DNA from: a virus
Virus record (IMG/VR): IMGVR_UViG_3300031772_000014
Coordinates: 1 to 64,000 of that record
Strand: one strand, 5' to 3'
Length of the DNA stretch: 64,000 nucleotides
The notes under the pieces were generated by a model, which was given only the letters and a program-made list of their open reading frames with translations, made no database searches and was not told the DNA's origin. Shown here in pieces: positions 42,742-51,341 of this stretch; position 1 is the stretch's first letter; each line of letters opens with the position of its first letter. The position numbers and the translations under genes were made by a program.

Positions 42742-44700
42742 ATGAGTTGGAACATCGAAATGCCGGATGCCGTCTGGCTTTCCGGAGATTCACCTGCGCA
42801 CGAGATTCAAGAGTTCGTCAATGAGGTGGCTGATTGCAAAGAAGTCGCCATCGACACAGAGACCACGGGGCTGAACATCTCGAAGGACACCGTCCTGTAC
42901 TGGTCGGTGGCCTGGTACCGGCCGAATGGTTCAACCGTCAGAGCGTGTCTGCGGGCAGACCTCCTCTACCGGTTCGAGGACATCTTCCACGAGAAGGACC
43001 GCAACTGGATCTTCTGTAACGCGAAGTTCGACGCCCACATGTGCAAGAACACGGGCATCGACATCGACGGGGAGTATCACGACATCTCGGTCATGCACTC
43101 CCTCCTGTACGAGGAGATGCCGCACGGCCTGAAGGAGATGACCGCGCAGCTACAGGGCTGGAAGTGGCGGGGCTTCACGGACACCTTCGGGAAGGTTGAC
43201 CGCAAGGATCCGAAGTGGATTCAGAACGCCCTCATCACGGCCGAGAAGGAGAACCTCGCCCTCCTTACCGAGTACGCATCGAACGATGCCTTTGGGACGC
43301 TCGAGAACTATCGAACCCTCAAGGCTCAACTCCAGGAGGCCGGTACCTGGTCGCTCTACCCGGAGCTCTACGGAAACCTCTGGGACCTCTTCAAGAAGGT
43401 GGAGGTACCCTTCACGAAGGTGCTCTGGAAGTGCGAGCGGGCAGGGATGCGCGTGGACCTTGGCTACCTGTCTGCCATCGAGGGCCCGGTGAAGATGGAG
43501 ATCGAGAAGCTCGAGCGCGAACTCGTTCGTATGCGAGGTAAGCCCGTCAACCCCAACTCCACCATGCAGCTACGGCAGTGGTTCTTCGAGGAGCTTGGGA
43601 TCAAGCCAACCAAGTTCACGAAGGGTGGCGCCAAGGGGGTGAAGGAGCCCTCGCTGGACTTCGACGCCCTCACGGCACTCGCGGACGACGGGGTCACGGC
43701 CGCCATCGCGCTGCTTCGCTACCGCGACCTCACGAAGCTGTACGGCACCTACGTGATCGGGCTCCAGGACAAGGTCGACCAGTACAGCCGGGTTCACACC
43801 CGCTTCAACCAGGACGTGGCACGTACGGGCCGGCTCTCATCATCGGACCCGAACCTCCAGAACATCCCGTCGCCCGACAACGACAAGTTCAAGATCCGCA
43901 AGGCGTTCACGTGCGAGCCAGGGAACTGTCTCATCGTGGCCGACTACGAACAGCTCGAGATGCGCTTGCTCGCCGCCGCGGCGATGGAGCAGGACATGAT
44001 CGACATCTTCCTCAAGGGCTGGGACATCCACATGGGCAACGCATCGCTCGTGTTCGGTCTCCCCTACGAGGACATCGCGAACGCGAAGAAGACCGACAAG
44101 AAGGTCAAGGAAGGGTTGCTGCCTGAATCCGAGATGACCGAGTACGTACACAAGTGCCTGTACGCCAGGCAGGCCGCCAAGACCATTGGGTTCGGGCTGA
44201 ACTACGGGATGGGTGCCAAGCGCCTCGCAGCGACCCTCGGGCGCACCGTCGAGGAAGCAGAGGCACTCATTGACCAGTACATGTCCCGCTACCCCACCGT
44301 GAAGCAGTTCTTCAAGGACTCCACCAACACGGCACTGGAGTACGGGTACGCCTTCACGATTCTCGGACGACGACGGTTCCTCCCAGGGATCAAGTCGAAC
44401 AGGATGGTGGACCGAAGCCGCGCCGAGCGGCAGGCGTCCAACCTACCCATTCAGGGCACCGCGGCAGACGTGGCCAAGATGGCCATGATTCGCTGCGACG
44501 AAGCAAACCTCCACGACAGGTTCGGATGGCACATGATCTCCCAGGTTCATGACGAACTCATCTTCGAGGGACCTGAAGAGACCGTGGACGACGTAATCCC
44601 CATCGTCCGGGAGTGCATGATGCATCCCCTCCCTACCGACCTAGCGGTGCCGCTCACCATCAGCATCGGCAAGGGTCACACATGGGTCGATGCGAAGTAA
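42742..44700 (+). CDS. Family A DNA polymerase with 3'-5' exonuclease
   Basis: 652 aa, ATG 42742. Exonuclease motif AIDTETTGL with Asp38/Glu40, and FCNAKFDAHM near 92. Polymerase motif A VADYEQLEMR with Asp401, motif B RQAAKTIGFGLNYG with Lys480 and Tyr488 (Tyr at the nucleotide-sensing position where T7 has Tyr and E. coli Phe), motif C HDELIF with Asp604. There is no 5'-3' exonuclease domain. Expected role: phage genome replication. The next gene overlaps its end by 11 nt. Confidence 0.96.
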   Translation: MSWNIEMPDAVWLSGDSPAHEIQEFVNEVADCKEVAIDTETTGLNISKDTVLYWSVAWYRPNGSTVRACLRADLLYRFEDIFHEKDRNWIFCNAKFDAHMCKNTGIDIDGEYHDISVMHSLLYEEMPHGLKEMTAQLQGWKWRGFTDTFGKVDRKDPKWIQNALITAEKENLALLTEYASNDAFGTLENYRTLKAQLQEAGTWSLYPELYGNLWDLFKKVEVPFTKVLWKCERAGMRVDLGYLSAIEGPVKMEIEKLERELVRMRGKPVNPNSTMQLRQWFFEELGIKPTKFTKGGAKGVKEPSLDFDALTALADDGVTAAIALLRYRDLTKLYGTYVIGLQDKVDQYSRVHTRFNQDVARTGRLSSSDPNLQNIPSPDNDKFKIRKAFTCEPGNCLIVADYEQLEMRLLAAAAMEQDMIDIFLKGWDIHMGNASLVFGLPYEDIANAKKTDKKVKEGLLPESEMTEYVHKCLYARQAAKTIGFGLNYGMGAKRLAATLGRTVEEAEALIDQYMSRYPTVKQFFKDSTNTALEYGYAFTILGRRRFLPGIKSNRMVDRSRAERQASNLPIQGTAADVAKMAMIRCDEANLHDRFGWHMISQVHDELIFEGPEETVDDVIPIVRECMMHPLPTDLAVPLTISIGKGHTWVDAK

Positions 44701-45151
44701 GCGTCGAACCTCGAAGAAGATGATCGATACGCGTGTGGCTGCCACGCTGGGAAGGACGCAGCCACACGTGGCACTCATCACGTCCATCTTTCTTCGTAAG
44801 GTCGTCGAGGAGCTCATAGCCGGCAACGAGGTGTACCTGGATGAAGTAGGGATCCTCCGGCTGGAAATGACCAAGGAAGACATCACGAGCAGGCTCAACG
44901 CGAAGGTTCACTTCACCAAGAGAGCCTACTTCGTGCGTCGCCTACGAGAGACCCACGTGCGACAATCAGAAGAGAAAGGTCAGGTATTTCCCATGGACAA
45001 GTTCGGAGTCGATGAGTCGGTAGATCAGAGCGCCCTCGAGAAGGCGGCGTCGCAAGGCTGCCCGGAGTGCGGGTCGAAGGTCGAGCAGCACGGCAAGGTA
45101 CTCGCGTGCCCAAAGTGCGGCACGGAGCCCTTCGAGGGCAAGAAGAAGTAG
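44690..45151 (+). CDS. HU/IHF-like protein with C-terminal zinc ribbon
   Basis: 153 aa, ATG 44690. Residues about 12-90 fit the HU/IHF fold: VAATLGRTQPHVALITSIFL as the helical base and VYLDEVGILRLE as the start of the DNA arm. A linker leads to CPECGS...CPKCGT, a short zinc ribbon. The ribbon segment resembles small stand-alone phage zinc-ribbon proteins, and an internal ATG (MDKFGVDESV, 44994) could start a separate product. Likely DNA bending or packaging; the fusion is unusual. Confidence 0.65.
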   Translation: MRSKRRTSKKMIDTRVAATLGRTQPHVALITSIFLRKVVEELIAGNEVYLDEVGILRLEMTKEDITSRLNAKVHFTKRAYFVRRLRETHVRQSEEKGQVFPMDKFGVDESVDQSALEKAASQGCPECGSKVEQHGKVLACPKCGTEPFEGKKK

Positions 45152-45157
45152 TTACAC

Positions 45158-45188
45158 GGGACAAGGTAGACGGTGAACGGCTTCTCGC
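45158..45188 (+). promoter_or_regulatory. Weak promoter-like element (copy D)
   Basis: CACGGGACAAGG matches CACGGGATAAGC of copy C, but the downstream half of the element is poorly conserved. It stands before a long hairpin and the RecA-like gene. Confidence 0.3.
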
Positions 45189-45210
45189 TCTGCGAGGAGC
45201 CGTTCCTATT
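45175..45210 (+). terminator. 14-bp hairpin before the RecA-like gene
   Basis: GAACGGCTTCTCGC and GCGAGGAGCCGTTC pair over 14 bp (one G-U) with a TCT loop, followed by CTATTT. It could terminate the upstream unit or, if transcription starts at 45158-45170, cap the 5' leader of the recombinase mRNA. Confidence 0.5.
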
Positions 45211-45223
45211 TCCAAGGAGATAC

Positions 45224-46492
45224 ATGGCCACCAAGAAGACCGAAGCAGCAGAAGACGTGAGCGACGCCACCATGAAGGGACTCTCCCTGCGGGAAGCCAG
45301 GAAGGTAGACCCCGACAAGCTCAAGGCCCTCCAGGCTCTCATCAAGCGAGAGAACGCCAGGGCCAAGCACACCGTGCTGGAGTTCGCGGACAAGGTCCCG
45401 AACCCGTACATGAACCGCAAGCCCTTCGGGGTCATGCAGCTCGACATCGACCTCGCGGGCGGGCTCCCGTGCGGGGGGCTCTCCATCGTGGCGGGGCCTG
45501 ACGGGGCGGGCAAGACGGCCCTTCTGTACAAGCTGATGGCCATGCAGCAGCGCATCTACGGGGAGGCGGCGATGCTCGCCTTGGCGCCCGTCGAGCAGCC
45601 CGTGGACCACTTCTTCATGCGGGGCTGCGGGATGCAGATAGCGGTCCCGGACGAAGTCATCGACCAGAAGCAGGAAGCCCGGGAACGTGTCGGGCTCCCG
45701 CTCTACACCAAGGACGAGATCCGCGACCTGAAGAAGAAGGTCGGGAGCATCGTGCTCATCCAGGAGGACACGGCCGAGAGCTACCTCAACGCCGTGCTGG
45801 ACCTCTTCGCCATGAAGGCGTTCCACGTCATCGGGGTCGATTCCTTCTCGGCCTTCCAGACAGAAGCCGAGGCTGACGCCAAGGACGGGCTCGAGCAGAA
45901 CATCCGACAGGCTGCCGCGGCTGGGATCCTGACCAGGTTCTCGCAGCGGTTCCACCCGCTCACCCACGGGGACAACTACACGTGCCTGGTCGGTACCTGC
46001 CAGGTCAGGGCCAACCGGGAAAGAGCGAACGCACCAGGGCACCTCCAGAAGTACATCCGGCCCTACATCCCCGTGATCCCTTGGGCTCTTCGGCACGCCA
46101 TGCTCATCGCCCTCCTGGTGTGGCCAGGGGAGAAGATGAAGGACAAGGACGAGGAAGGTGAGCGCGTCCAGACCGGCAAGGTCCTCAACTGGGAGACCTT
46201 CAAGGGGAAGGTCGGCGTCCACGAAGGTATCCGTGGAGAGGCCGACTTCAAGTTCGGGGAGTACATCAACAACGAGGACAGCATCGTGGAGGCGGGCATC
46301 CGCCACGGCGTCATCCGTGAACGGGACGGCATCATCGACATCGTCTCGCACTTCGACAAGACGAAGCTCATCTACACGAAGATCCCCGGCGTGCTCGTCC
46401 TCAAGAAGTACCTCGTGTCCGACCCGGAGTTCGAGATGAGGATCCGCCAGGAGATCCTGGCAGCAGCAGGGGTCTCGTGCGTCTACTGGTGA
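45224..46492 (+). CDS. RecA/UvsX-like recombinase
   Basis: 422 aa from ATG 45224 (MATKKTEAAEDVSDATMKGL), chosen because AAGGAG lies just upstream; the longer frame begins inside a hairpin. Walker A GPDGAGKT at 91-98 with Lys97, Walker B VIGVDSFSAF near 210, and a following segment (YTCLVGTCQVRANRE) in the L2/motif-4a position. The length is close to UvsX. Expected role: strand exchange and recombination-dependent replication. Confidence 0.85.
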   Translation: MATKKTEAAEDVSDATMKGLSLREARKVDPDKLKALQALIKRENARAKHTVLEFADKVPNPYMNRKPFGVMQLDIDLAGGLPCGGLSIVAGPDGAGKTALLYKLMAMQQRIYGEAAMLALAPVEQPVDHFFMRGCGMQIAVPDEVIDQKQEARERVGLPLYTKDEIRDLKKKVGSIVLIQEDTAESYLNAVLDLFAMKAFHVIGVDSFSAFQTEAEADAKDGLEQNIRQAAAAGILTRFSQRFHPLTHGDNYTCLVGTCQVRANRERANAPGHLQKYIRPYIPVIPWALRHAMLIALLVWPGEKMKDKDEEGERVQTGKVLNWETFKGKVGVHEGIRGEADFKFGEYINNEDSIVEAGIRHGVIRERDGIIDIVSHFDKTKLIYTKIPGVLVLKKYLVSDPEFEMRIRQEILAAAGVSCVYW

Positions 46493-46986
46493 AGGTCATC
46501 CGAGAAGTGGTACGTGGTGAAGGGGAGTTCCTCAACGTCTTCATCGGAAACGAGTCGGCTCGGGTAGGTCCGCTTCAAGATGGGGAACCCGTCGACATCG
46601 TGCTCGAGATGACGGAAACACCCAAAGGTGGACCGCCCACCAAGAGGATGAGGAAGCACGTCCGCGAAAGCGAGCGTCAAATCGGCAAGGACATCGGGGG
46701 CCGGGCTCAGCCGGCTTCCGGTGCCCTACCGGGCATGAAGGGTGACGCGAGAGCTCGAGGTCGAGTCAGGGTCGAGTCAAAGACCACGAAGACGTTGTCG
46801 TACTCGGTTGACCGCCGAGAGCTGAACAAGATCCGCAGCGAATGCACCGGGCTAGAGAAGCCAGTGTTCGTGGTGGAGTTCGTGAACCCCACGACACTTC
46901 GTGAGGAAGACAAATGGGTATTGGTACCCTACGAGGACTGGCATGAAACTTACGTCAATCAAGGACCTGGAAAGCGGAGCGGCTGA
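46489..46986 (+). CDS. PD-(D/E)XK nuclease, Hjc-like resolvase candidate
   Basis: 165 aa from GTG 46489 (GTGA overlap with the recombinase stop). After a small N-terminal beta region, the core shows GMKGDARARGRVRVESK: Asp86 and Glu96-x-Lys98 form the PD-(D/E)XK catalytic set, followed by TTKTLSYSVDRRELNKI and a beta hairpin WVLVPYEDW. This order is typical of small archaeal Hjc-like and phage endonucleases acting on branched DNA. Substrate not proven; a second, RusA-like resolvase is encoded at 50549. Confidence 0.65.
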   Translation: MKVIREVVRGEGEFLNVFIGNESARVGPLQDGEPVDIVLEMTETPKGGPPTKRMRKHVRESERQIGKDIGGRAQPASGALPGMKGDARARGRVRVESKTTKTLSYSVDRRELNKIRSECTGLEKPVFVVEFVNPTTLREEDKWVLVPYEDWHETYVNQGPGKRSG

Positions 46987-47767
46987 CCAGATCATTCTGG
47001 ACAAGAGCGTGAACCTCGGGGCGCTCTACGATGAGCTCCTCGATTCGTATGAAGAGGGGGAAGACGACCACAGGGCGCCCGGCGTTCATGCCTCCGAGGT
47101 TGCGTCGTGCAAGAGGCACGTCGTCTACACCCTCTACGCGACGGAGAAGAAGAAGACCACGAAGCGCGACATGCAGAAGCGCTTCAACGTAGGTAATGCC
47201 ATCCACGGGATGCTCCAGTCTGACTTCGCCAAGATGGCCAAGCGGTCAGGAGGCACCATCATATTCAAAGATGAAGTGAAGATGACCGGTTCGCCCTTGG
47301 CGGAGAAGTACGACATCCACTCGTCCTGCGACGGGGTGTTCGAGTTCCTCAACCCCTCGGGTGAGGTCTACCTCCGTATCGGCCTCGAGATCAAAAGCAA
47401 GGCGCCGGATGACTACGCCAAGCTGAAGGAGCCAGAGAAGAAGCACATCGAGCAGGCACACCTCTACCAGGCGTGCCTGGATCTTCCACTCGTCTGGTAC
47501 GTGTACTGGAACAAGGGGAACCAGAACTACACCCCGATGACCTTCCCGTGGCTCAGGAAGTTCGACCACAACGTGTGGAACCGACTCGAGAAGCGCATCA
47601 TCGAATCCCTGGAGGCCGCACACGCAGACGTACTCCCCGAAAGGGAGGAAGCGTTCCACTGCACGTGGTGCCCGTACGCATGGACCTGCGAGCCCTCGAC
47701 CATAAAGAAGCAGAACAACGGTGGTCAGAGGATCACGCCCCGCTCACTGACGAATCGAAGGAGATAG
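46943..47767 (+). CDS. Cas4/RecB-like Fe-S exonuclease
   Basis: 274 aa from ATG 46943 (MKLTSIKDLESGAADQIILD), overlapping the previous gene by 44 nt; GAGGA precedes. The PD-(D/E)XK site is GLEIKSKA (Glu149, Lys151) with HIEQAHLY downstream. Four cysteines, C56 and C240/C243/C249 (CTWC...C), match the Cas4/AddB-type Fe-S cage. Likely 5'-3' or single-strand exonuclease preparing ends for the recombinase. No CRISPR array is nearby, so a recombination role is favoured. Confidence 0.85.
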   Translation: MKLTSIKDLESGAADQIILDKSVNLGALYDELLDSYEEGEDDHRAPGVHASEVASCKRHVVYTLYATEKKKTTKRDMQKRFNVGNAIHGMLQSDFAKMAKRSGGTIIFKDEVKMTGSPLAEKYDIHSSCDGVFEFLNPSGEVYLRIGLEIKSKAPDDYAKLKEPEKKHIEQAHLYQACLDLPLVWYVYWNKGNQNYTPMTFPWLRKFDHNVWNRLEKRIIESLEAAHADVLPEREEAFHCTWCPYAWTCEPSTIKKQNNGGQRITPRSLTNRRR

Positions 47768-47768
47768 C

Positions 47769-48626
47769 ATGGACGACTTCAACAACACCCGCGTGGTCAT
47801 CACGAACGACATCGACCCGAACCTGGCAGGCGCCTTCGTGTGGTGGCGCCTGTCCGGGGACATGAACATCATGAGCCTCGAGGCCACCTGGGCAGAGAAC
47901 CATCTCAAGGAGCCCATGCCCTCGAAGCCCTCCTTCCAGGTGGCGCTGCGCCGGGCCGTGAACGAGCAGGCGAACCGGCGCCGACTCATCAGGCCGCTTC
48001 CCAAGGACCAGTCCGGGTACGCCATCGTGGACGAGTCCCCCGACCACGAGAAAACGCTGAACTACGACATCGCCTGCAAGGTGTACTTCGAGCGCAGCGG
48101 CAAGGTCGCCATCTCGGGCGGCTCGGACGTGATGCGGTCGGAGATCCTGGCCGCGTACGAACGCCACCTCTCCACCGTGTCCGCTTCGGACGTACGGGAG
48201 TGGCTCACGGGGGTCATCATCCCCACGGTCCTCGCGCTCAAGCTCCGTGACGGCGGAGGGGTCTACTTCATCCCCCAGCCCACGTTGGCGAAGTTCAGGG
48301 CCATCGTGCGGTGCGTGAAGTGGTCCTCCGACCACGCCATCTTCGCGGTCCCGGCCATGAAGACCGAGGACGCGGTGGAGGGCATCATCGACGCCCTTCG
48401 GCACGAGTCCGAGACAACCCTCCAGAAGCTCAAGGAGGACCTGGACAAGGGCGAGCTCGGGGTCAGGGCCCTGAAGAGCCGGCTGGATGCCTGCGCCCAG
48501 CAGGAGAAGAAGCTCACGCAGTACGAACTCATGTTGGGTCGTAAGCAGATGGGGATCAGCAACGACCTCCACATGATGCGGTCCAGCCTCATGGAAGCCA
48601 TGCTCACCCAAGGAGAAGAAGGGTGA
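47769..48626 (+). CDS. Phage protein of unknown function, coiled-coil C-terminus
   Basis: 285 aa, ATG 47769 with AAGGAG upstream, stop overlapping the next GTG. The N-terminal two thirds are mixed alpha/beta with Trp-rich segments (GAFVWWRLSG). Residues about 195-255 form a charged coiled coil (ESETTLQKLKEDLDKGELGV). No motif I can name. Placed between nuclease and nucleotide-metabolism genes. Confidence 0.55.
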   Translation: MDDFNNTRVVITNDIDPNLAGAFVWWRLSGDMNIMSLEATWAENHLKEPMPSKPSFQVALRRAVNEQANRRRLIRPLPKDQSGYAIVDESPDHEKTLNYDIACKVYFERSGKVAISGGSDVMRSEILAAYERHLSTVSASDVREWLTGVIIPTVLALKLRDGGGVYFIPQPTLAKFRAIVRCVKWSSDHAIFAVPAMKTEDAVEGIIDALRHESETTLQKLKEDLDKGELGVRALKSRLDACAQQEKKLTQYELMLGRKQMGISNDLHMMRSSLMEAMLTQGEEG

Positions 48627-49126
48627 CCCGTCCTTCGTTCCACCAGATCTACATGGACTTGGCCACGAGCCTGTCCCAGCGTTCGACCTGCTCCCGCCTC
48701 TCGGTGGGGGCAGTGATCACGAGTCCCGACTTCCGGAAGGTCTACGCGGTCGGGTACAACGGCAACGTGTCCGGCGGAAAGAACGACTGCGACCGTCACG
48801 GGGAAGAAGCCGTGGGCAACTGCGGATGCATCCACGCCGAGCAAAACGCGGTCATCAACTGCGACACGGCCCGGCACCATGAGAAGATCGTGTTCTGCAC
48901 GCACCTACCCTGCATGCAGTGTGCGAAGTTCCTCATCAACCTCGGGGGCGTGAATGGGGTCTACTACCAGACCGACTACAGGCTGAAGGACTCGCTCCAC
49001 CTGTTCGCCTTCCACAACATCCTGACCGGGCACCTCAGCGGTCCCGACGTTCACCCCAACGACGCGTACCAGGCCAGCCTGTCGGCGTTGGCCAAGTACA
49101 CCCTGGAGAAGGAGAAGAAGCCATGA
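48623..49126 (+). CDS. dCMP deaminase
   Basis: 167 aa from GTG 48623 (GTGA). Zinc and catalytic residues of the cytidine/deoxycytidylate deaminase family: His71-Ala-Glu73 (IHAEQNA) and PCMQC with Cys97 and Cys100. An extra Cys/His cluster (DCDRHGEE, GNCGC) just before is typical of phage dCMP deaminases. Converts dCMP to dUMP for thymidylate synthesis; the uracil glycosylase-like gene fits with control of uracil in DNA. The stop overlaps the kinase start. Confidence 0.9.
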   Translation: MTRPSFHQIYMDLATSLSQRSTCSRLSVGAVITSPDFRKVYAVGYNGNVSGGKNDCDRHGEEAVGNCGCIHAEQNAVINCDTARHHEKIVFCTHLPCMQCAKFLINLGGVNGVYYQTDYRLKDSLHLFAFHNILTGHLSGPDVHPNDAYQASLSALAKYTLEKEKKP

Positions 49127-49884
49127 TCATCGGAATCGCCGGCAACGCCGGCGTGGGTAAGGACACGGTGGCGGACCACCTCGTGAAGAACCACGGCTGC
49201 GTGAAGGTCAGTCTCGCGGACCCCTTGAAGCGCATCTGCCGGGACGTCTTCAACTTCTCGGAGGATCAGCTCTGGGGTCCGAGCGAGAAGAGGAACGAGC
49301 CGGACAGGCGGTATCCGCGCACGTACGCTGTAGCGGTCCCGGAAGGCAGTGATTACGTACTCCTGCGGGAGGACGGCACGGTGAAACCTAAGGCCGAGTG
49401 GCCGGTACTGGAGTACCTCACGCCTCGCCACGCCCTCCAGCAGCTCGGGACTCAGTGGGGGCGGTCCTGCTACCCAGACATCTGGGTCGACTACGCACTG
49501 CGGGTCGCGCAGGCGTTGCTCAAAGGGTCAGCTACGCAAGCTACCAAGTACGAGGCCCCGACGTATGAAGACTGGGAGCACCCCGGGTACGACCCACGCG
49601 TAGGGCTGGAAGCCTGGAGAGTCAGAACGAAGGCATCCATCGCCAAAGGTGTCGTCATCCCCGACGTTCGCTTCAATAACGAGGTGGAGGCCATCCGGGC
49701 AGCCGGCGGGGAGGTCTGGAAGATCACCCGGCCGATCCCCCGACTCGAGGGCGCGGCAGGGCAGCATCAGTCCGAGACCGAGCTGGACGGCATCGACCCC
49801 AAGCTGTTCCACGCCTTCATCGAGAACAGCGCGACCCTCGAGAAGCTCTACCAGTCCGTCGAGTTCTGCCTGGAGAAGAAATGA
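49123..49884 (+). CDS. Deoxynucleoside monophosphate kinase
   Basis: 253 aa, ATG 49123 overlapping the deaminase stop (ATGA). N-terminal P-loop GNAGVGKDTVA (6-16), VSLADPLKR near 30, HALQQLGTQWGR near 108 and VIPDVRFNNEVEAI near 187 match the T4 gene 1-like dNMP kinase group. Phosphorylates dNMPs to dNDPs for replication. The next gene overlaps its TGA by 4 nt. Confidence 0.85.
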   Translation: MIIGIAGNAGVGKDTVADHLVKNHGCVKVSLADPLKRICRDVFNFSEDQLWGPSEKRNEPDRRYPRTYAVAVPEGSDYVLLREDGTVKPKAEWPVLEYLTPRHALQQLGTQWGRSCYPDIWVDYALRVAQALLKGSATQATKYEAPTYEDWEHPGYDPRVGLEAWRVRTKASIAKGVVIPDVRFNNEVEAIRAAGGEVWKITRPIPRLEGAAGQHQSETELDGIDPKLFHAFIENSATLEKLYQSVEFCLEKK

Positions 49885-50549
49885 ACGACCCATTCGCCAA
49901 GAAGCCCCACGGGGTAAGGCAGCAGGTTGCTTCCGGTGGTCTCAGCATCGGCAAGAGCGTCGGCATCGCGAACTCGAAGCTCGAAGAGATCGTGATGAAG
50001 TTCCGGACGCTCGGCGGTCCCAATGGGATCGAGGCCGACATGAAGACGAAGGGGCCGGCTGAGTTCTCGAAGCCGAGCTCGGCCCCGATGGAGATCACCC
50101 CGGAGATGCTCTCCACCACCAACCCGGACGAGCTCAGCCGAGCGCTCGCTGAGCAGAACGCCTGGCTGAACTACTACTCGCCCATGATGGCAACCGTGGA
50201 GTCCGGGCTCGCAGAGAGCGAGAACATCATCACGCTGGTCGAGGCGCAGATCCGCAAGGACATGCTCGAGATCAACAAGACCACGAACAAGGGGGAGAAG
50301 TTCTCGAAAGAAGAGATCGACGCGGAGGTACTCACGAACCCGACCTACCAGGACTGCCTTCTGGAGGTTCAGAAGATGAAGCAGTACCGGTTTCAGATCG
50401 ACGGGTACATCAACATCGCGAACAGGAACGTCCGCACGGTCTCGAGGCAAATCTCCTTGCGAGGGCAGGAGTTGGACGGGAGCAACCGGGAGGCCAACGT
50501 CGCGAAAGCGGGAGGCGGGGGTCGTCGCTACGGCCCACTGCGCGGCTAA
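49881..50549 (+). CDS. Replication-operon protein, unknown
   Basis: 222 aa, ATG 49881 (ATGA overlap). Disordered N-terminal 65 residues, then long helices (SGLAESENIITLVEAQIRKD) and a basic Gly-rich C-terminal tail (KAGGGGRRYGPLRG). Could be a mediator or loader protein given its neighbours, but no family is recognised. The RusA-like gene begins at its last base. Confidence 0.55.
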   Translation: MNDPFAKKPHGVRQQVASGGLSIGKSVGIANSKLEEIVMKFRTLGGPNGIEADMKTKGPAEFSKPSSAPMEITPEMLSTTNPDELSRALAEQNAWLNYYSPMMATVESGLAESENIITLVEAQIRKDMLEINKTTNKGEKFSKEEIDAEVLTNPTYQDCLLEVQKMKQYRFQIDGYINIANRNVRTVSRQISLRGQELDGSNREANVAKAGGGGRRYGPLRG

Positions 50550-51028
50550 TGATTCGCATCGACCTCGTGGGCCTTCCGCCGTCGTCCAACAACGCCTACG
50601 TGGAACTGCCACCTATCGTGAGGGGAAAGAAAGTCATCCCCCGCGGTAGGCGGCTCTCGGCGGAAGGTGAGAAGTACAAGCGGGAGACCATCACGCACAT
50701 CGTGAGGAACTACCCGAATGAGCTCTCGCAGGTAAAGCCCGACGTTGGGTTGTTCCTGTACGTGCGCTTCTTCTTCGAGGCGCTCTACAACAAGGGGTGG
50801 CCAAAAACAGCGGAAACACGGTACAAGAGGATTGACGTTACGAACCGGGTCAAGCTCCTCGAGGACTGCGTGAAAGATGCCTGCGGCATCGATGACTCGC
50901 AGAACGAGTTCGTTCTCCTCGAGAAGCGCCAAGGCCCGGACGCGACGGTTGTATTCATCTGGAACCTAGACAAGGAGGTGCCCCCTGGACTTGACGAGCT
51001 CTCACGACTCTTACTGGGACCGTTGTAA
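50549..51028 (+). CDS. rusA: RusA-like Holliday-junction resolvase
   Basis: 159 aa, ATG 50549. N-terminal PPSSNNAY, then RLSAEGEKYKRE, and the catalytic block RIDVTNRVKLLEDCVKDACG with Asp96, Asn99, Lys102 and Asp106, then DDSQ at 115-118: the RusA pattern. Cuts four-way junctions as a dimer. A TTA codon (51011-51013) sits five codons before the TAA stop, so the product may be 154 aa if TTA terminates. Confidence 0.85.
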   Translation: MIRIDLVGLPPSSNNAYVELPPIVRGKKVIPRGRRLSAEGEKYKRETITHIVRNYPNELSQVKPDVGLFLYVRFFFEALYNKGWPKTAETRYKRIDVTNRVKLLEDCVKDACGIDDSQNEFVLLEKRQGPDATVVFIWNLDKEVPPGLDELSRLLLGPL

Positions 51029-51341
51029 CCTGACGGAGCTTTACCAAGTATGCCGTCGAGCGGGGCTACAAGTTCTCCCGAGCTACCCTCGCGAGAAGCT
51101 GATTGCCCTACTCGAGGGTGAAGAAGTAGAAGAAGAAATCAGTCATCCCGTTGACGCCTGGCGGGATGCACTCATGCGATTCATCGATGACTACTGGGTG
51201 AAGATCCAGAGCCAGATAACGTGTCCGGCAAAGAGCCGAGATCCGAAGGCATGTTACGGATGTACCGATACCCAGGTGTACTCGTGCCTGGTGAAGAACG
51301 AACCGTTGTTGACTCAGATCACGAAAAGGAAAAGACCATGA
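50991..51341 (+). CDS. Small Cys-containing protein, unknown
   Basis: 116 aa; the best start is TTG 50991, about 12 nt after AGGAGG inside the RusA gene (38-nt overlap). Helical N-terminal half (CNLTELYQVCRRAGLQVLPS), acidic linker, then CPAKSRDPKACYGC...C, a likely zinc knuckle, and a basic end. The stop overlaps the next ATG (ATGA). Unknown role. Start codon choice is uncertain. Confidence 0.55.
   Translation: MTSSHDSYWDRCNLTELYQVCRRAGLQVLPSYPREKLIALLEGEEVEEEISHPVDAWRDALMRFIDDYWVKIQSQITCPAKSRDPKACYGCTDTQVYSCLVKNEPLLTQITKRKRP

Noticed and set aside
46943-47767. CRISPR association of the Cas4-like nuclease
   Set aside because: No repeats or other cas genes; the recombination-operon context explains the protein.
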